Shown here one piece after another: positions 35,530 through 44,628 of a stretch of DNA of 64,000 bases. How positions within the stretch are numbered: position 1 is the stretch's first letter; every line of letters begins with the position of its first letter. Origin of the DNA: a bacterium (GTDB taxonomy: Bacteria > Chloroflexota > Chloroflexia > Chloroflexales > Kallotenuaceae); contig JADDQE010000263.1 of the NCBI GenBank assembly GCA_016781525.1, positions 1-64,000 of the forward strand. Reading direction: 5' to 3'. The notes under the pieces are model-generated. The model searched no databases, was not told where the DNA came from, and was given only the letters and a program-made list of their open reading frames with translations. Made by a program: the position numbers and the translations under genes.

Positions 35530-36603
35530 ATGCATAGATTTGTCTACGAAGCACTGCCCGGCCGGATTGTCTTCGGTGTGGGTACCAGTAGATCCGAGCT
35601 GAGCGTCGAGATTGAGCGCCTGCGGGTCGCGCGTATCCTGCTGCTCACCAGCGCCCGTGGCAGGGAGCTCGCCGAGCAGCTGGCCGTGCCGCTTGGTGAC
35701 CGGGTCGTCGGAGTGTTTACGGATGTGCGACTGCACGTGCCGGCCGAGATCGCCGAGGCTGCCCGCTCGGCCGCACGAGCAGTGGGGGCCGACTGCTTGC
35801 TGCCCATCGGCGGTGGCTCCACAACAGGTACTGCCAAAGTGATCGCTCTGGCTATGCCGCTGCCGATCGTCGCCGTTCCGACGACCTACGCGGGCTCGGA
35901 AGTCACGCCGATTTGGGGGTTGACCGCCGGCCAGCGCAAGCAGACCGGGCGAGCGGTCGAGGTGCTGCCCAAGGTTGTTATCTACGACCCAGAGCTCACG
36001 TACTCATTGCCGAGCAACGTTACCGGCCCGAGCGCCATGAATGCGCTCGCCCACTGTGTGGAAGCGCTCTATGCGCCCGGTGCGAACCCAGTGACCTCGC
36101 TGCTGGCTGAGGATGGAATCCGACGGATTGCGCATGGGCTGCCGACGGCACTGGCACAGCCCGATCATCTGGATGCGCGCAGCGAGCTGTTGTATGGCGC
36201 TTATCTCGCCGGCGCTGTACTCGCGGCGGCAGGTGCCGGGCTCCACCACAAAATCTGCCACGTCTTGGGAGGCGCCTACAACTTGCCCCACGCCGAGCTG
36301 CACACCGTTATCCTGCCATATGTGGCCGCCTTCAATCAGCCAGCACTGTCGGATGTTATGGGTCGTATCGCACGGGCGCTCAACAGCGTATCTGCTGCCG
36401 CCGGCCTCTACGACTTGGCGCGACACAGTGGTGCTCCGGCAGGGCTCAAAGACCTGGGTGTGCGTCGGGAAAATCTGGACGAGGCCACAGGCCTGGTGCT
36501 TGCCGCGGCGCCACAAGATAATCCACGACCGATCGATCGCGCCGGTGTCCGCCAGATTCTTGAGAGCGCCTATACTGGCCTACGGCCAGAGGTTATCTGC
36601 TAG
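35530..36603 (+). CDS. Iron-containing alcohol dehydrogenase, maleylacetate reductase type
   Basis: 357 residues, the family length, from MHRFVYEALPGRIVFGVGTS, the typical maleylacetate reductase opening. Cofactor loop LLPIGGGSTTGTAKVIAL, VAVPTTYAGSEVTPIWGLT, MNALAHCVEALYAPGANPV and GLHHKICHVLGGAYNLPHAE (metal-type His cluster) follow. The enzyme reduces maleylacetate to 3-oxoadipate in hydroxyquinol and chloroaromatic breakdown. The two nearby ring-cleaving dioxygenases and MarR regulator fit an aromatic pathway, though the genes point the other way and no ring hydroxylase is seen. Other reductase substrates are possible. Confidence 0.88.
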   Translation: MHRFVYEALPGRIVFGVGTSRSELSVEIERLRVARILLLTSARGRELAEQLAVPLGDRVVGVFTDVRLHVPAEIAEAARSAARAVGADCLLPIGGGSTTGTAKVIALAMPLPIVAVPTTYAGSEVTPIWGLTAGQRKQTGRAVEVLPKVVIYDPELTYSLPSNVTGPSAMNALAHCVEALYAPGANPVTSLLAEDGIRRIAHGLPTALAQPDHLDARSELLYGAYLAGAVLAAAGAGLHHKICHVLGGAYNLPHAELHTVILPYVAAFNQPALSDVMGRIARALNSVSAAAGLYDLARHSGAPAGLKDLGVRRENLDEATGLVLAAAPQDNPRPIDRAGVRQILESAYTGLRPEVIC

Positions 36604-36640
36604 CTGGTCATCGCACTGCACGGTAGGTGTGAAAGATAAG

Positions 36641-36674
36641 GGCGCCGAGTCCTGCTGGTACGGGACACGGCGCC
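36641..36674. terminator. Strong hairpin between convergent genes
   Basis: GGCGCCG-a-GTCC pairs with GGAC-a-CGGCGCC around a ten-base loop: 11 pairs with one A-A mismatch. It lies 37 bases past the dehydrogenase stop and 110 bases before the convergent dioxygenase stop. No T-run follows on the plus strand. Confidence 0.5.
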
Positions 36675-36783
36675 TGGAACGATCGTCGATCACGAGACTT
36701 CGAAGCAGTCCGTGGTGGCACGGTAGTGAGTAGGAGTGTGGGCGAGTATCGCGTGCGTAGCACTCACGGACAAATGTCAATCA

Positions 36784-37740
36784 TTAGTCGATTGGCTTGA
36801 GATTCGCCACAATCGCGTCGCGGCGCGGCTCCAGGAATGGCGCGAGCACCACCTTCTCGCCGAGTGTCGCCTCGTCCTCGTCCACCCCGAAGCCCGGTCC
36901 ATCCGACGCAATCTCGAACAAAATGCCATTTGGCTCACGAAAGTAGAGGCTGCGGAACCAGTACCGGTCCACCTTGCCACTGTTCGGAATGCGCAGCTCA
37001 TTCAGGCGCTCCGCCCAGCCGTCGTACGTTTCAAATGTGGGCGTGCGGAAGGCCACATGATGGACGCCACCGGCGCCGAGCTGCGCGGGAGGTAAATCAG
37101 GCTGGACTGCAACGTGTAGCTCAGCGCTAGGGCCGCCCGGGCCCATCTCGTACACGTGCACCGTATGCTTCGCCTGCTCTGGATGTGCATACTCACGCAC
37201 CGGACGCATATTAAGTGCCTGCTGAAGCACCGCGTCGGTCGGACGTAGCACGGGTACGCTCAGCATGATCGGTCCCAGTCCGCGCACCTGATACGCCGCC
37301 GGCACCGGACTACGCTCCCACGGATACGCCTCGCCGGCGCCCCCATCATCGATCAGTGTGAGCCGTTGACCCTCAGAATCTTCGAAATCGAGCATCAATC
37401 GCCCGTCGCGCTCCGCGATCTCGCCTGCGGCTGCGCCGGCCTCCCGAAAATGTTGGGCCCACCACTGGAGTGCCTCGAGTCCAGGGACACGTAGGTGCGT
37501 CCGGGTGATCGAGTGGGTGCCGCGCCGCTCGCGCGGCATCGGCCAGTCGAAGAAGGTAAGATCGGTGCCCGGGCTGCCCTTGGCGTCGGCGTAGAATAGG
37601 TGGTACGCCGTCACATCATCCTGATTCACGCTCCGCTTCACGAGCCGCATCCCAATCGTCTGTGTGTAGAAACGGTGATTCTCACGAATCTGCGCCGAGA
37701 CCGCCGTCAAGTGATGAATACCGGAAAGGTTAAGGTCCAT
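36784..37740 (-). CDS. Ring-cleaving dioxygenase, VOC superfamily (MhqO/LinE-like)
   Basis: 318 residues with two glyoxalase/bleomycin-resistance (VOC) folds. Opening [20 protein letters not shown] and [40 protein letters not shown], then [20 protein letters not shown] and [22 protein letters not shown] residues of the Fe(II) site are at HHL, HHV and FEI. Relatives open hydroquinones or catechols with O2. It starts two bases after the stop of the second dioxygenase (37743-38732), so the pair is an operon. Confidence 0.92.
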   Translation of the reverse strand: MDLNLSGIHHLTAVSAQIRENHRFYTQTIGMRLVKRSVNQDDVTAYHLFYADAKGSPGTDLTFFDWPMPRERRGTHSITRTHLRVPGLEALQWWAQHFREAGAAAGEIAERDGRLMLDFEDSEGQRLTLIDDGGAGEAYPWERSPVPAAYQVRGLGPIMLSVPVLRPTDAVLQQALNMRPVREYAHPEQAKHTVHVYEMGPGGPSAELHVAVQPDLPPAQLGAGGVHHVAFRTPTFETYDGWAERLNELRIPNSGKVDRYWFRSLYFREPNGILFEIASDGPGFGVDEDEATLGEKVVLAPFLEPRRDAIVANLKPID

Positions 37741-37742
37741 AA

Positions 37743-38732
37743 TTATCTCCCGTACCGCGCCGGTTGGGCAAACGACGCCGTTATAAGTGGTTTGAGCTGT
37801 GCTGCGATGTCGGCGCGACGTCCTTCTAGAAAGGGTGGTAGCGAGAGGCGCTCGCCGTCAATTGGATGGTCGACGTCAACGCCGGGGCCGTCAGTTGCCA
37901 GCTCGAAGAGAACTCCGTTTGCCTCGCGAACATAGACCGAGGCGAAATAGTGGCGATCGACCACACCTGTGTTGCGATAGTCAAGCGTATCAAGGCGCTC
38001 GACCCAGTCGTCGATCTGCTGGCTCTCGGGCACACGCAGGGCGACATGGTGTACTGCACCCGCGCCGTAGCGCGCGCGTGGCAGATCATCGCGCACAACT
38101 ACGTGCACCTCGGCATGCGCGCCCCCCTCGCCCATCGTGTAAACGTGCACCTGGAATTGTGGCGCCTCAGCCAAGGCGTACCTACGGTCCGCGCGCAGTC
38201 CCAGCGCCTGCGTGAGGAAGCGGTTTGTGGGCTCAAGCACAGGCACCGTAATCACGATGTAACCCAGGCCGCGGATTTGATACGAGGCCGGCACCGGGCT
38301 TGCGGCCCATGGGTGGGCCGTACCCGCGCCGCTGTCGTCAACCAACGAGAGCCGCGTGCCCTCGGGATCCTCAAAGTCGAGCACCTGCCGTCCATCCCGG
38401 GTCATGATGCCACTCGACGCGATGCCATGTTCTTGCAACCGCGTTGCCCAATACTCTAGCACCTCGGCGCCCCCGACGCGAAAGGTCGTGCGCGAGATAC
38501 TGTTGTTACCACGACGCTCGCGTGTGGCACGCGGCATATCAAACACCGTCATGTCGGAGCCGGGGCTGCCGACCGCGTCACCGTAAAAGAGATGGTACAT
38601 GCTGGGGTCGTCCTGGTTCACCGTCTTGATGACCGGGCGCAGGCCAAGCACGTCGGTATAAAAGTTGTGGGTCCGCTCAATGTGCGCGCTAAGCGCGCTC
38701 ACATGGTGGACGCCAATTAGCGATAGTAACAT
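37743..38732 (-). CDS. Ring-cleaving dioxygenase, VOC superfamily (MhqO-like), first of pair
   Basis: 329 residues from the ATG with GGGAG nine bases upstream. Layout as its neighbour: [60 protein letters not shown] and [13 protein letters not shown], with both VOC domains and metal residues. Same function family (Fe(II) hydroquinone/catechol cleavage). About half the residues match the next gene by eye, so the two are paralogues by tandem duplication. The promoter at 38854-38882 carries the MarR-type operator. Stop and next start are two bases apart. Confidence 0.92.
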   Translation of the reverse strand: MLLSLIGVHHVSALSAHIERTHNFYTDVLGLRPVIKTVNQDDPSMYHLFYGDAVGSPGSDMTVFDMPRATRERRGNNSISRTTFRVGGAEVLEYWATRLQEHGIASSGIMTRDGRQVLDFEDPEGTRLSLVDDSGAGTAHPWAASPVPASYQIRGLGYIVITVPVLEPTNRFLTQALGLRADRRYALAEAPQFQVHVYTMGEGGAHAEVHVVVRDDLPRARYGAGAVHHVALRVPESQQIDDWVERLDTLDYRNTGVVDRHYFASVYVREANGVLFELATDGPGVDVDHPIDGERLSLPPFLEGRRADIAAQLKPLITASFAQPARYGR

Positions 38733-38854
38733 CCCAATTTCTCCCGAACCAGCACGCTGCGTGCCCGTCGGTACGGCAGCGTACGTGCTATCTGCCGTCC
38801 GGTATTGATTCATGCAATCGCAGTCCTCACAAGCCGATGTCCGACCGCTTCTGT

Positions 38855-38868
38855 GTTTAGTGCTAAAC
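38855..38868. promoter_or_regulatory. MarR-type operator 1 (dioxygenase promoter)
   Basis: GTTTAGTGCTAAAC, a near-perfect palindrome. On the minus strand it is GTTTAGCACTAAAC and overlaps a candidate -10 (TAAACA, 38854-38859) with a weak -35 (TTTTTA, 38877-38882) at 17 bases. It matches the second operator at 39343-39356 in the other orientation. It is the only such element between marR and the dioxygenases. Confidence 0.7.
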
Positions 38869-38885
38869 CGAGCCGGTAAAAAAAT

Positions 38886-39335
38886 TTAGGGTACGAGGCT
38901 ATGGTCGAGCTTGCGCAACAGGCGCAGCAGCTCATGCTGCTCGTCATCCGAGAGTGGAGCCAAGAGATCGGCAATCAGCGCTTCCTGCCGCGGCACCAGC
39001 TCGTGAAACAGCGCCCGGCCCCGCTCGGTGAGCGACAAGCAGTTGGTGCGGCCCTCCTGCCGCCGCGTGATCAGCCCTTCCTGCTCGAGCTTGCCAAGCA
39101 GCTGCGAGATATTCCCTTTGGTTACCAAGAGCGCCGCCGCTAGCTCCTGCTGGGACATACCCTCGGCGGCCCCAACCTTCGCCAGGACATCAAAGTGCGC
39201 CGTGTTTAAGCCGTGAGCCCGGAAGAAGCGCTCTGAGCGTGTGTCGATCTTTTGAAACACACGGGCCATGCGCAGCCATGCCAACACGGCCGGCCGGCGC
39301 AAGCTATGCTCTCTTCTTCGTGGCGTCCTGGTCAT
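38886..39335 (-). CDS. MarR family transcriptional regulator
   Basis: 149 residues. The winged helix-turn-helix reads MSQQELAAALLVTKGNISQL, LGKLEQEGLITRRQEGRTN and CLSLTERGRALFHELVP, the MarR fold with the conserved wing. Dimerisation helices flank it. MarR proteins bind palindromes and are released by phenolic or oxidised ligands. The operator next to its own promoter and the one at the dioxygenase promoter indicate autorepression and control of the MhqO-like pair, resembling Bacillus MhqR (established for MhqR, inferred here). The first ATG is nearly at the transcript start (see promoter). Confidence 0.92.
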   Translation of the reverse strand: MTRTPRRREHSLRRPAVLAWLRMARVFQKIDTRSERFFRAHGLNTAHFDVLAKVGAAEGMSQQELAAALLVTKGNISQLLGKLEQEGLITRRQEGRTNCLSLTERGRALFHELVPRQEALIADLLAPLSDDEQHELLRLLRKLDHSLVP

Positions 39336-39341
39336 GACTTC

Positions 39342-39370
39342 AGTTTAGCACTAAACTGTGGCGGTGTCAA
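39342..39370 (-). promoter_or_regulatory. marR promoter with overlapping operator 2
   Basis: On the minus strand TTGACA (39365-39370), 17 bases, TAAACT (39342-39347): a good sigma70-type promoter. The operator GTTTAGTGCTAAAC (minus strand; 39343-39356) covers the -10 and part of the spacer. Only six bases (GAAGTC) separate the -10 from the marR ATG, so the transcript should start at or next to the A of the ATG: a leaderless messenger. No ribosome site is possible. Confidence 0.75.
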
Positions 39371-39485
39371 GCCTGCCCAGGAACAGGCTGGCATCCGAAG
39401 CATTTGGTGTGGGACACGCCCCTGCGGCCCGGGTAATGATCGGGGAAGGGATTCTGAGGTGGCGATTAGGCCCGTTTCAACGCCG

Positions 39486-39800
39486 CTACTCCTTGAGGCG
39501 CCGAAGCACGCGCTCGGCGATCATTAGTTCCTGCTGCGCATCCTGAATTTCTGGCCTGAGCCGCGCGATCGTCTGCTCATACACCGGGATCATCGCCGCG
39601 GCCTTTGCAATCTCGAGTGCATCGTCCTCAGGCGTTGCATAGGCCAGTATATGGCGCTTTTGATCGAGCTCACGTTGATAGCGGGTGTAACGCTCCTCCT
39701 TCTCGTCCAGCTGCTGCTGGATGGCATCCCGGTGTGCACGCGCCTCGCCGATCTCGTCGCGTGGCCGCTCGTTCTCCCGCGCCGCCCTTTCGTCCCTCAT
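39486..39800 (-). CDS. Coiled-coil protein, function unknown
   Basis: 104 residues, highly charged helix (RDEIGEARAHRDAIQQQLDE; EKEERYTRYQRELDQKRHIL) with a small interruption (AYATPEDD) and a second helix to the end, so a helical hairpin is likely. GGAG lies seven bases before the ATG. No family recognised. It stands between marR and an AEC transporter, both on the same strand but too far apart for a clear operon. Confidence 0.6.
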   Translation of the reverse strand: MRDERAARENERPRDEIGEARAHRDAIQQQLDEKEERYTRYQRELDQKRHILAYATPEDDALEIAKAAAMIPVYEQTIARLRPEIQDAQQELMIAERVLRRLKE

Positions 39801-39906
39801 CGCCTTCTCCTTCTTCCTGGCATCTTGCCGATGGGTCCGATGTAGCGGGTTTGTAAGCCGGATCTATGCCAGGAGCGCAAGCCCATTCAACCAGTGGTGG
39901 GCGGCT

Positions 39907-40836
39907 TTATTGCAAAACGACGAGTAGGACGCTGAGCGTCAGCAAGCTGCCGAGCGTGGTTGCCACGACGACATTGCTCACGAAGTGCGGCCACGCATCA
40001 AATTCCAGCGCCAGGATTGTGGTGTTAACCGCGGTGGGCATAGCGGCCTGCATGATCCCGACGCGGAGTGGGAGATCGCTTAGTCCCAGAAGATAGGCGG
40101 CGCCAAAAGCGATCGGCACTGAAACGACCAGTCGCAAGGTGCTCGCGACGCCGAGCGGACCAAGTGTTCCTACGGGTTTGTGCCGGCGCAGCTGCATCCC
40201 GAGAATGAGCAGAAGGAATGGTAGCGTTGCGTCGGCCAGCAAGCGCAGCCCGCGAAACAGGCCGGCGGCGACAAAGCCGTCACTTTCGTCGAGCCGGATG
40301 CCGAGTACCCGGAAGAGGAGCGCCAGCAGCGCGGCATACAGCATGGGCATGCGCAAGACTTGAGCGAGCGCGGCCCGCCGATTACCTCCACCGCTCGACG
40401 CGACATACACTGCCAATGTTTGAGATAAAAATGCCTGCACAAGATAGCCGATGACGGCGTACTGAAAGCCGACATCGCCAAAGGCGAACCGTGTCGCCGG
40501 CAGGCCGTAGTTGCCCGAATTCATAAAAGTCGCAGCCAGCATAAAGCCGCTACGCTGCCTGACGCTCAATCCCATTACCTGCGCGAGTACGTAGGCACAG
40601 AGACACATGCTGACGACGACCAGGAGCATAAGCAAGGCCAAGCGGACCGCCTCACCGCCGTTTACCTCGGTCCGCAGCAGTGTAACGAAGAGTAAGCAAG
40701 GGCTGAGCCCGTAGAGACTGACGCGGTTGAGCGTGCGCGGATCAAGTGGGAACGCTCCCTCTAGCGCGTAGCCGATCCCGGCAATGACCACGATGGGCAA
40801 GAGCACTTCACTGAAAACTTCCAGCAGTAAGTTCAT
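39907..40836 (-). CDS. AEC family transporter (auxin-efflux-carrier fold)
   Basis: 309 residues with about ten membrane spans. Characteristic points: VLLPIVVIAGIGYALE near the start, the central MNSGNYGLPATRFAFGD (N-GxxG motif) and the late QAAMPTAVNTTILALEFDAW. AEC carriers export or import small organic acids such as malate or hydrophobic acids using the proton or sodium gradient. Specificity cannot be read. The palindrome at 40918-40940 lies close to its start and may control it. Confidence 0.9.
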   Translation of the reverse strand: MNLLLEVFSEVLLPIVVIAGIGYALEGAFPLDPRTLNRVSLYGLSPCLLFVTLLRTEVNGGEAVRLALLMLLVVVSMCLCAYVLAQVMGLSVRQRSGFMLAATFMNSGNYGLPATRFAFGDVGFQYAVIGYLVQAFLSQTLAVYVASSGGGNRRAALAQVLRMPMLYAALLALLFRVLGIRLDESDGFVAAGLFRGLRLLADATLPFLLLILGMQLRRHKPVGTLGPLGVASTLRLVVSVPIAFGAAYLLGLSDLPLRVGIMQAAMPTAVNTTILALEFDAWPHFVSNVVVATTLGSLLTLSVLLVVLQ

Positions 40837-40899
40837 TGGGGCCCTAAACGCCGCTTGCGCGGTCCTGCTCCATCACGAGAATGCTTTTGATTGACATAA

Positions 40900-40905
40900 A
40901 TTATA
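40900..40905 (-). promoter_or_regulatory. Candidate -10 box (TATAAT) of the AEC transporter
   Basis: TATAAT on the minus strand 64 bases before the transporter start. The -35 position falls inside the palindrome at 40918-40940 and is not consensus. Confidence 0.4.
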
Positions 40906-40917
40906 ACGTCGCGGCGA

Positions 40918-40940
40918 CAGTGCGCCGTCACGGCGCACTG
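40918..40940. promoter_or_regulatory. Perfect 23-bp inverted repeat
   Basis: CAGTGCGCCGT and its reverse complement, ACGGCGCACTG, flank a single C: 11 identical arm bases. It overlaps the place of a -35 element for the AEC transporter promoter and follows the galM stop by about 84 bases. It could be an operator or the hairpin of a galM terminator (no T-run follows). Confidence 0.5.
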
Positions 40941-41023
40941 GGTGATGCGAAGGGTTTCGCTGTTCGTGTACTTCGCACGGGCTTGCGGCGGAACCAACAC
41001 AGCTCCTAGGTCGTCCGAGTGGA

Positions 41024-42088
41024 TCAGGCCGCTGCTGGACCAGTCACGAACCGGTAAACCGTCGTGTGCTGGTACACCTCGCCAGGACGTAGCACGGTCG
41101 AGGGAAACTGCGGCTGATTGGGCGAGTCCGGGAAGTGCTGCGTTTCCAGACACAGCCCGCCGTACTTGACATAGGTCTGGCCGCCCTTCCCAGTGATACT
41201 GCCGTCAAGCTGGTTGCCGGAGTAGAACTGAACGCCGGGCTGCGTGGTCAGCACCTCCATCAAGCGCCCGGTTGTTGGCTCGTACAGTCGCGCGGCCAGT
41301 CCCAGCTCGCCACCACCATGGTCCAGCACCCAGTTGTGGTCGTATCCCTGGCCGTACCTGATCTGCTCGTCATCACTGGCGACCTGTGTCCCGATTTGTG
41401 TAGGCGCCATAAAATCCATTGGCGTGCCCGCGACCGGGCGAAGCTCGCCGAGTGGAATGCTGGTCGCGTCGATCGGCGTGAAGCGTGACGCAAAGAGCTG
41501 GATCTCGTGATCGAGGATCGTCCCGGTACCGGCCAAGTTGAAATAGGCGTGATTGGTGAGATTGATGATCGTGTCGGCGTCTGTCGTCGCCGTGTAGTCG
41601 ATGCGCAATTCATTCTGATCGGTAAGCGTGTACACGACGGTGACAGACAAGTTGCCGGGGTAGCCCTCCTCGCCGTCACGGCTGAGGTAACGCAGCTCAA
41701 GGCTCGCACCATCGTCGCTTGCCCGCTCCCGAGCCTCCCAAACCCGATGGTGAAAACCGGTGGGACCGCCGTGGAGATGGTTGGGGCCGTTGTTGCGGGC
41801 GAGTTGATATGTGATGCCATTCAGCTCAAACCGTCCCCCCGCGATCCGGTTGGCATAGCGTCCGACCACTACGCCGAAAAAAGGGTGCGCGCCCAGATAG
41901 GGCTGCAGCGTTTCAAAGCCGAGCAGAACGTCAGCGATCGTGCCGTTTTGATCCGGAACGCGCAGCGCCACCAACGTCCCTCCGTACGTCGAAATGTCCG
42001 CTTCGACGCCCTGGGCGTTTCTCAATGTGTAGCACTCGATGGTCTCACCCTCGGGAGTATCGCCGAAGGCACGTTGTGAGACTGGCAT
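41024..42088 (-). CDS. galM: Aldose 1-epimerase
   Basis: 354 residues from the ATG with GGGAG eight bases upstream. Mutarotase motifs: GVEADISTYGGTLVALRVPD, PFFGVVVGRYANRIAGG, NNGPNHLHGGPTGFHHRVWE with the active-site His, INLTNHAYFNLAGTG with the second His and GVQFYSGNQLDG, plus a late LETQHFPDSPNQPQF with the catalytic Glu. It interconverts alpha and beta anomers of glucose, galactose and related sugars. Single gene; no sugar operon around it. Confidence 0.96.
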   Translation of the reverse strand: MPVSQRAFGDTPEGETIECYTLRNAQGVEADISTYGGTLVALRVPDQNGTIADVLLGFETLQPYLGAHPFFGVVVGRYANRIAGGRFELNGITYQLARNNGPNHLHGGPTGFHHRVWEARERASDDGASLELRYLSRDGEEGYPGNLSVTVVYTLTDQNELRIDYTATTDADTIINLTNHAYFNLAGTGTILDHEIQLFASRFTPIDATSIPLGELRPVAGTPMDFMAPTQIGTQVASDDEQIRYGQGYDHNWVLDHGGGELGLAARLYEPTTGRLMEVLTTQPGVQFYSGNQLDGSITGKGGQTYVKYGGLCLETQHFPDSPNQPQFPSTVLRPGEVYQHTTVYRFVTGPAAA

Positions 42089-42484
42089 ACGAAATCTCCC
42101 TCCCTTGGCAGGCATCGTAGGTGGTTCCCTTGACCCTGCGCTGTCTAACAGGCGGTTTAGGCCCTTTCACAGCCCGGCGTAGCCTACATGGTACAACATA
42201 TCTCCGGTCGCACTGCGCTCTGGGTGCAGTGTTGAAGGACAACCCGCTCAGGCCCGTCCTTTTATCAGACTACCTCGCTTCCGAGGTCCGGCATATGATA
42301 GAGGATCATCCCACTGCGCGCCATAGCGGGTAGGGCTCGTCGTGCGAGAGCTGCCCGGGGCAGCAAGGTCCGCGGCGCCAAGTCGCAGGGATGCTTGGTT
42401 CTCCCCGGCTGCAACAAGAATTTACAGTTGGTCGTACCTTTACAAGGAACGGCGATCACAGGCCAAGGATACGGTGCGTTAGCA
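42089..42484. other. Divergent intergenic region
   Basis: Between galM (minus) and the M50-like gene (plus). A 6-bp stem with CTTC loop (ACCTCG-CTTC-CGAGGT) lies at 42272-42287. No clear promoter pair, no gene. Confidence 0.3.
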
Positions 42485-43231
42485 ATGAGCGGAATAAGTG
42501 TGGAGCCGAGCTGGCGGAGGCGCGAAGTGTTGCTTGTCCTCGTGCTGGCTGTCGTAACAGTTGTTATGGGCCGCGTGCCGATCCTGGGCTGGCTGTTCTA
42601 TCCTTTCCAGGTCTACGGTACGTTCGTGCATGAGCTGAGCCACGGCCTAGCCGCGATACTGACTGGCGGGGCCTTCCGGCGCTTTGCGGTCCATCCCGAT
42701 CTTTCCGGCACGGCTACCGCCGCAGGCGGCGTCAGCTGGATCGTGACGAGTGCTGGTTACCTTGGCAGCGCAATGTTTGGCGCGCTGCTTACCTTCTTGT
42801 CGGCCTCACGTGTTCCCGCTCGCGTCGTCCTGCTTTGGCTCGGCCTGGCACTTGGCGTGCTTTCGCTCGTCTTTGCGCGGAATGTCTTTGGAATTGTTTC
42901 CGGGCTTGTGCTTGCTGCACTCCTGATGCTAGCCGGGCGACGACTACGCGAAAGCTGGGCAGATGCGCTTCTGCTGTTTTTGGCGGTCCAAATGATGTTA
43001 GACGCGCTCGACAGCGTATTTGACCTGATGTTTCTTTCGGCGTTGAGGGCGGCCCCACGGACTGATGCTCAGATTATGGCCGATGCAACCGGAATTCCTG
43101 CACTCGTTTGGGCAGCCCTGTGGACGGGCGTGTCCCTGGTGATCCTGCTGAGCTCGCTACGCGTAGCATACCGGCGTACACCGACGCCCTTGATCCAGGA
43201 TGGAGTTGAGCCTCGGTATCGCCTGCGCTAG
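42485..43231 (+). CDS. M50-like membrane metallopeptidase
   Basis: 248 residues. The second membrane segment holds FVHELSHGLAAI: HExxH at residues 49-53, the zinc site of intramembrane proteases of the M50 type. Five or six spans follow (VSWIVTSAGYLGSAMFGALL, VVLLWLGLALGVLSLVF, NVFGIVSGLVLAALLML, VWAALWTGVSLVILLSSL). The later DG/NPDG motif of S2P was not found with certainty, so it may be a non-classical M50 family (as in the plant-like M50B group). Its start has only AAGGA at 16 bases; an internal start is possible. Substrate unknown. Confidence 0.75.
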   Translation: MSGISVEPSWRRREVLLVLVLAVVTVVMGRVPILGWLFYPFQVYGTFVHELSHGLAAILTGGAFRRFAVHPDLSGTATAAGGVSWIVTSAGYLGSAMFGALLTFLSASRVPARVVLLWLGLALGVLSLVFARNVFGIVSGLVLAALLMLAGRRLRESWADALLLFLAVQMMLDALDSVFDLMFLSALRAAPRTDAQIMADATGIPALVWAALWTGVSLVILLSSLRVAYRRTPTPLIQDGVEPRYRLR

Positions 43232-43441
43232 CCGCGCTCAAATAGTGCCCGATCCCGACGCCCATCCGAGGTCCTGGCAGTGGTCCAAGCCATGGCGCGG
43301 AGGGCTCAACCCGCATGGTCAGCGTGAGCAGCGCGATCGTGACCAGCCGGCTTGTTGGTCCGGAAGCAAGGCGATACAATCTGGACGAACATTAGCCCAC
43401 TCTGCGGCGCGTGTCGCTTGGGAAAGAAACGGAGCATTGGA

Positions 43442-44563
43442 TTGAACATCGAGACGCTTGCCATTCATGCCGGCCAGGATATCGACCCCGCTACGGGCTC
43501 GGTTATCCCGCCGATCTATCTGTCGACTACCTTTGAGCGGGCCGCCGACGGGACTTTTCCCCAGAGTTACATGTACACCCGCAACGCCAATCCCAACCGA
43601 ACAATACTGGAGCGCTGCCTGAGTGCGCTGGAAGATGGCGTCGAGTGTGCGGCCTTCGGCTCGGGTCTCGCGGCAACGATGAGTATCTTTCAGGCGCTCC
43701 GGCCCGGTGATCATGTGGTCGCCCCTGACGACGCCTATCACGGCGTGTCGCGCCTCCTGCGTGAGATCATGGCGCGCTGGGGCTTGACCTATACCGCGGT
43801 TGACATGACCGATCTCGGCGCAGTGCGCGCCGCGCTCCAGCCGCAGACGCGTCTGATCTGGATCGAAACTCCGTCAAATCCTCGGCTCAAGGTCGCCGAC
43901 ATCGAAGCGATTGCGGGGATTGCCCATGATGTGGGAGCGCTATGTGTGGTCGACAACACCTGGGCGACGCCAGTTCAGCAGCGACCCTTGGAGCTTGGGG
44001 CCGACCTGGTGCTGCACGCCACAACCAAGTATTTGGGCGGCCATAGTGATGTACTGGGCGGTGCCGTGGTGACGCGCGAGCTGTCGCCAATCTTCGAGCA
44101 GGTGCGCTTCCTCCAGGCAAACGGCGGCGCGGTCCCCTCCCCATTCGACTGCTGGCTGTTGCTGCGCGGTATCCAAACGCTCGCCTACCGCGTTCGCGCT
44201 CACGCCGAGAACGCAATGCGCGTTGCGCGCTTCCTTGCTAGCCACCCTCGTATCGAGCGGGTCCACTACCCGGGTTTGGAAACCCATCCTGGGCACGCGG
44301 TCGCCACACGTCAGATGCGCGGCTTTGGCGGCATGCTATCGATCGAGGTTCATGGCGGCGAGGGGGCCGCGATGGCGGTCGCTGGCCGCCTCCAGATTTT
44401 TACGCGCGCTACCAGTCTCGGGGGTATCGAGAGCTTGATTGAGCACCGCGCCTCGATCGAGGGGCCGGAAAGCAAGACGCCGCCCAGCTTGCTGCGCGTC
44501 TCAGTCGGGCTGGAGCACCCAGATGATTTGATTGCCGATCTTGAGCAGGCGCTAGCCGAGTAA
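43442..44563 (+). CDS. Trans-sulfuration PLP enzyme (cystathionine gamma-synthase/lyase family)
   Basis: 373 residues from a TTG start with ACGGAG seven bases before it; upstream TTG codons lack both site and homology. N-terminal IETLAIHAGQDIDPATGSVI and PPIYLSTTFERA, the PLP-binding lysine in DLVLHATTKYLGGHSDVLGG, and GGIESLIEHRASIEGPES near the end. The family makes or splits cystathionine, or makes methionine or H2S. Synthase and lyase cannot be distinguished here. Single gene. Confidence 0.95.
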   Translation: MNIETLAIHAGQDIDPATGSVIPPIYLSTTFERAADGTFPQSYMYTRNANPNRTILERCLSALEDGVECAAFGSGLAATMSIFQALRPGDHVVAPDDAYHGVSRLLREIMARWGLTYTAVDMTDLGAVRAALQPQTRLIWIETPSNPRLKVADIEAIAGIAHDVGALCVVDNTWATPVQQRPLELGADLVLHATTKYLGGHSDVLGGAVVTRELSPIFEQVRFLQANGGAVPSPFDCWLLLRGIQTLAYRVRAHAENAMRVARFLASHPRIERVHYPGLETHPGHAVATRQMRGFGGMLSIEVHGGEGAAMAVAGRLQIFTRATSLGGIESLIEHRASIEGPESKTPPSLLRVSVGLEHPDDLIADLEQALAE

Positions 44564-44628
44564 TGGGCGGCGGGCGACCTACGGGACTGTTTGTAGTGTG
44601 GTCGTGATCAACTGGTGCGCAGGTCGTC

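Noticed and set aside
42485-43231. Assigning the M50-like protein as site-2 protease RseP
   Set aside because: No PDZ domain and no clear second catalytic motif; only the HExxH span is secure.
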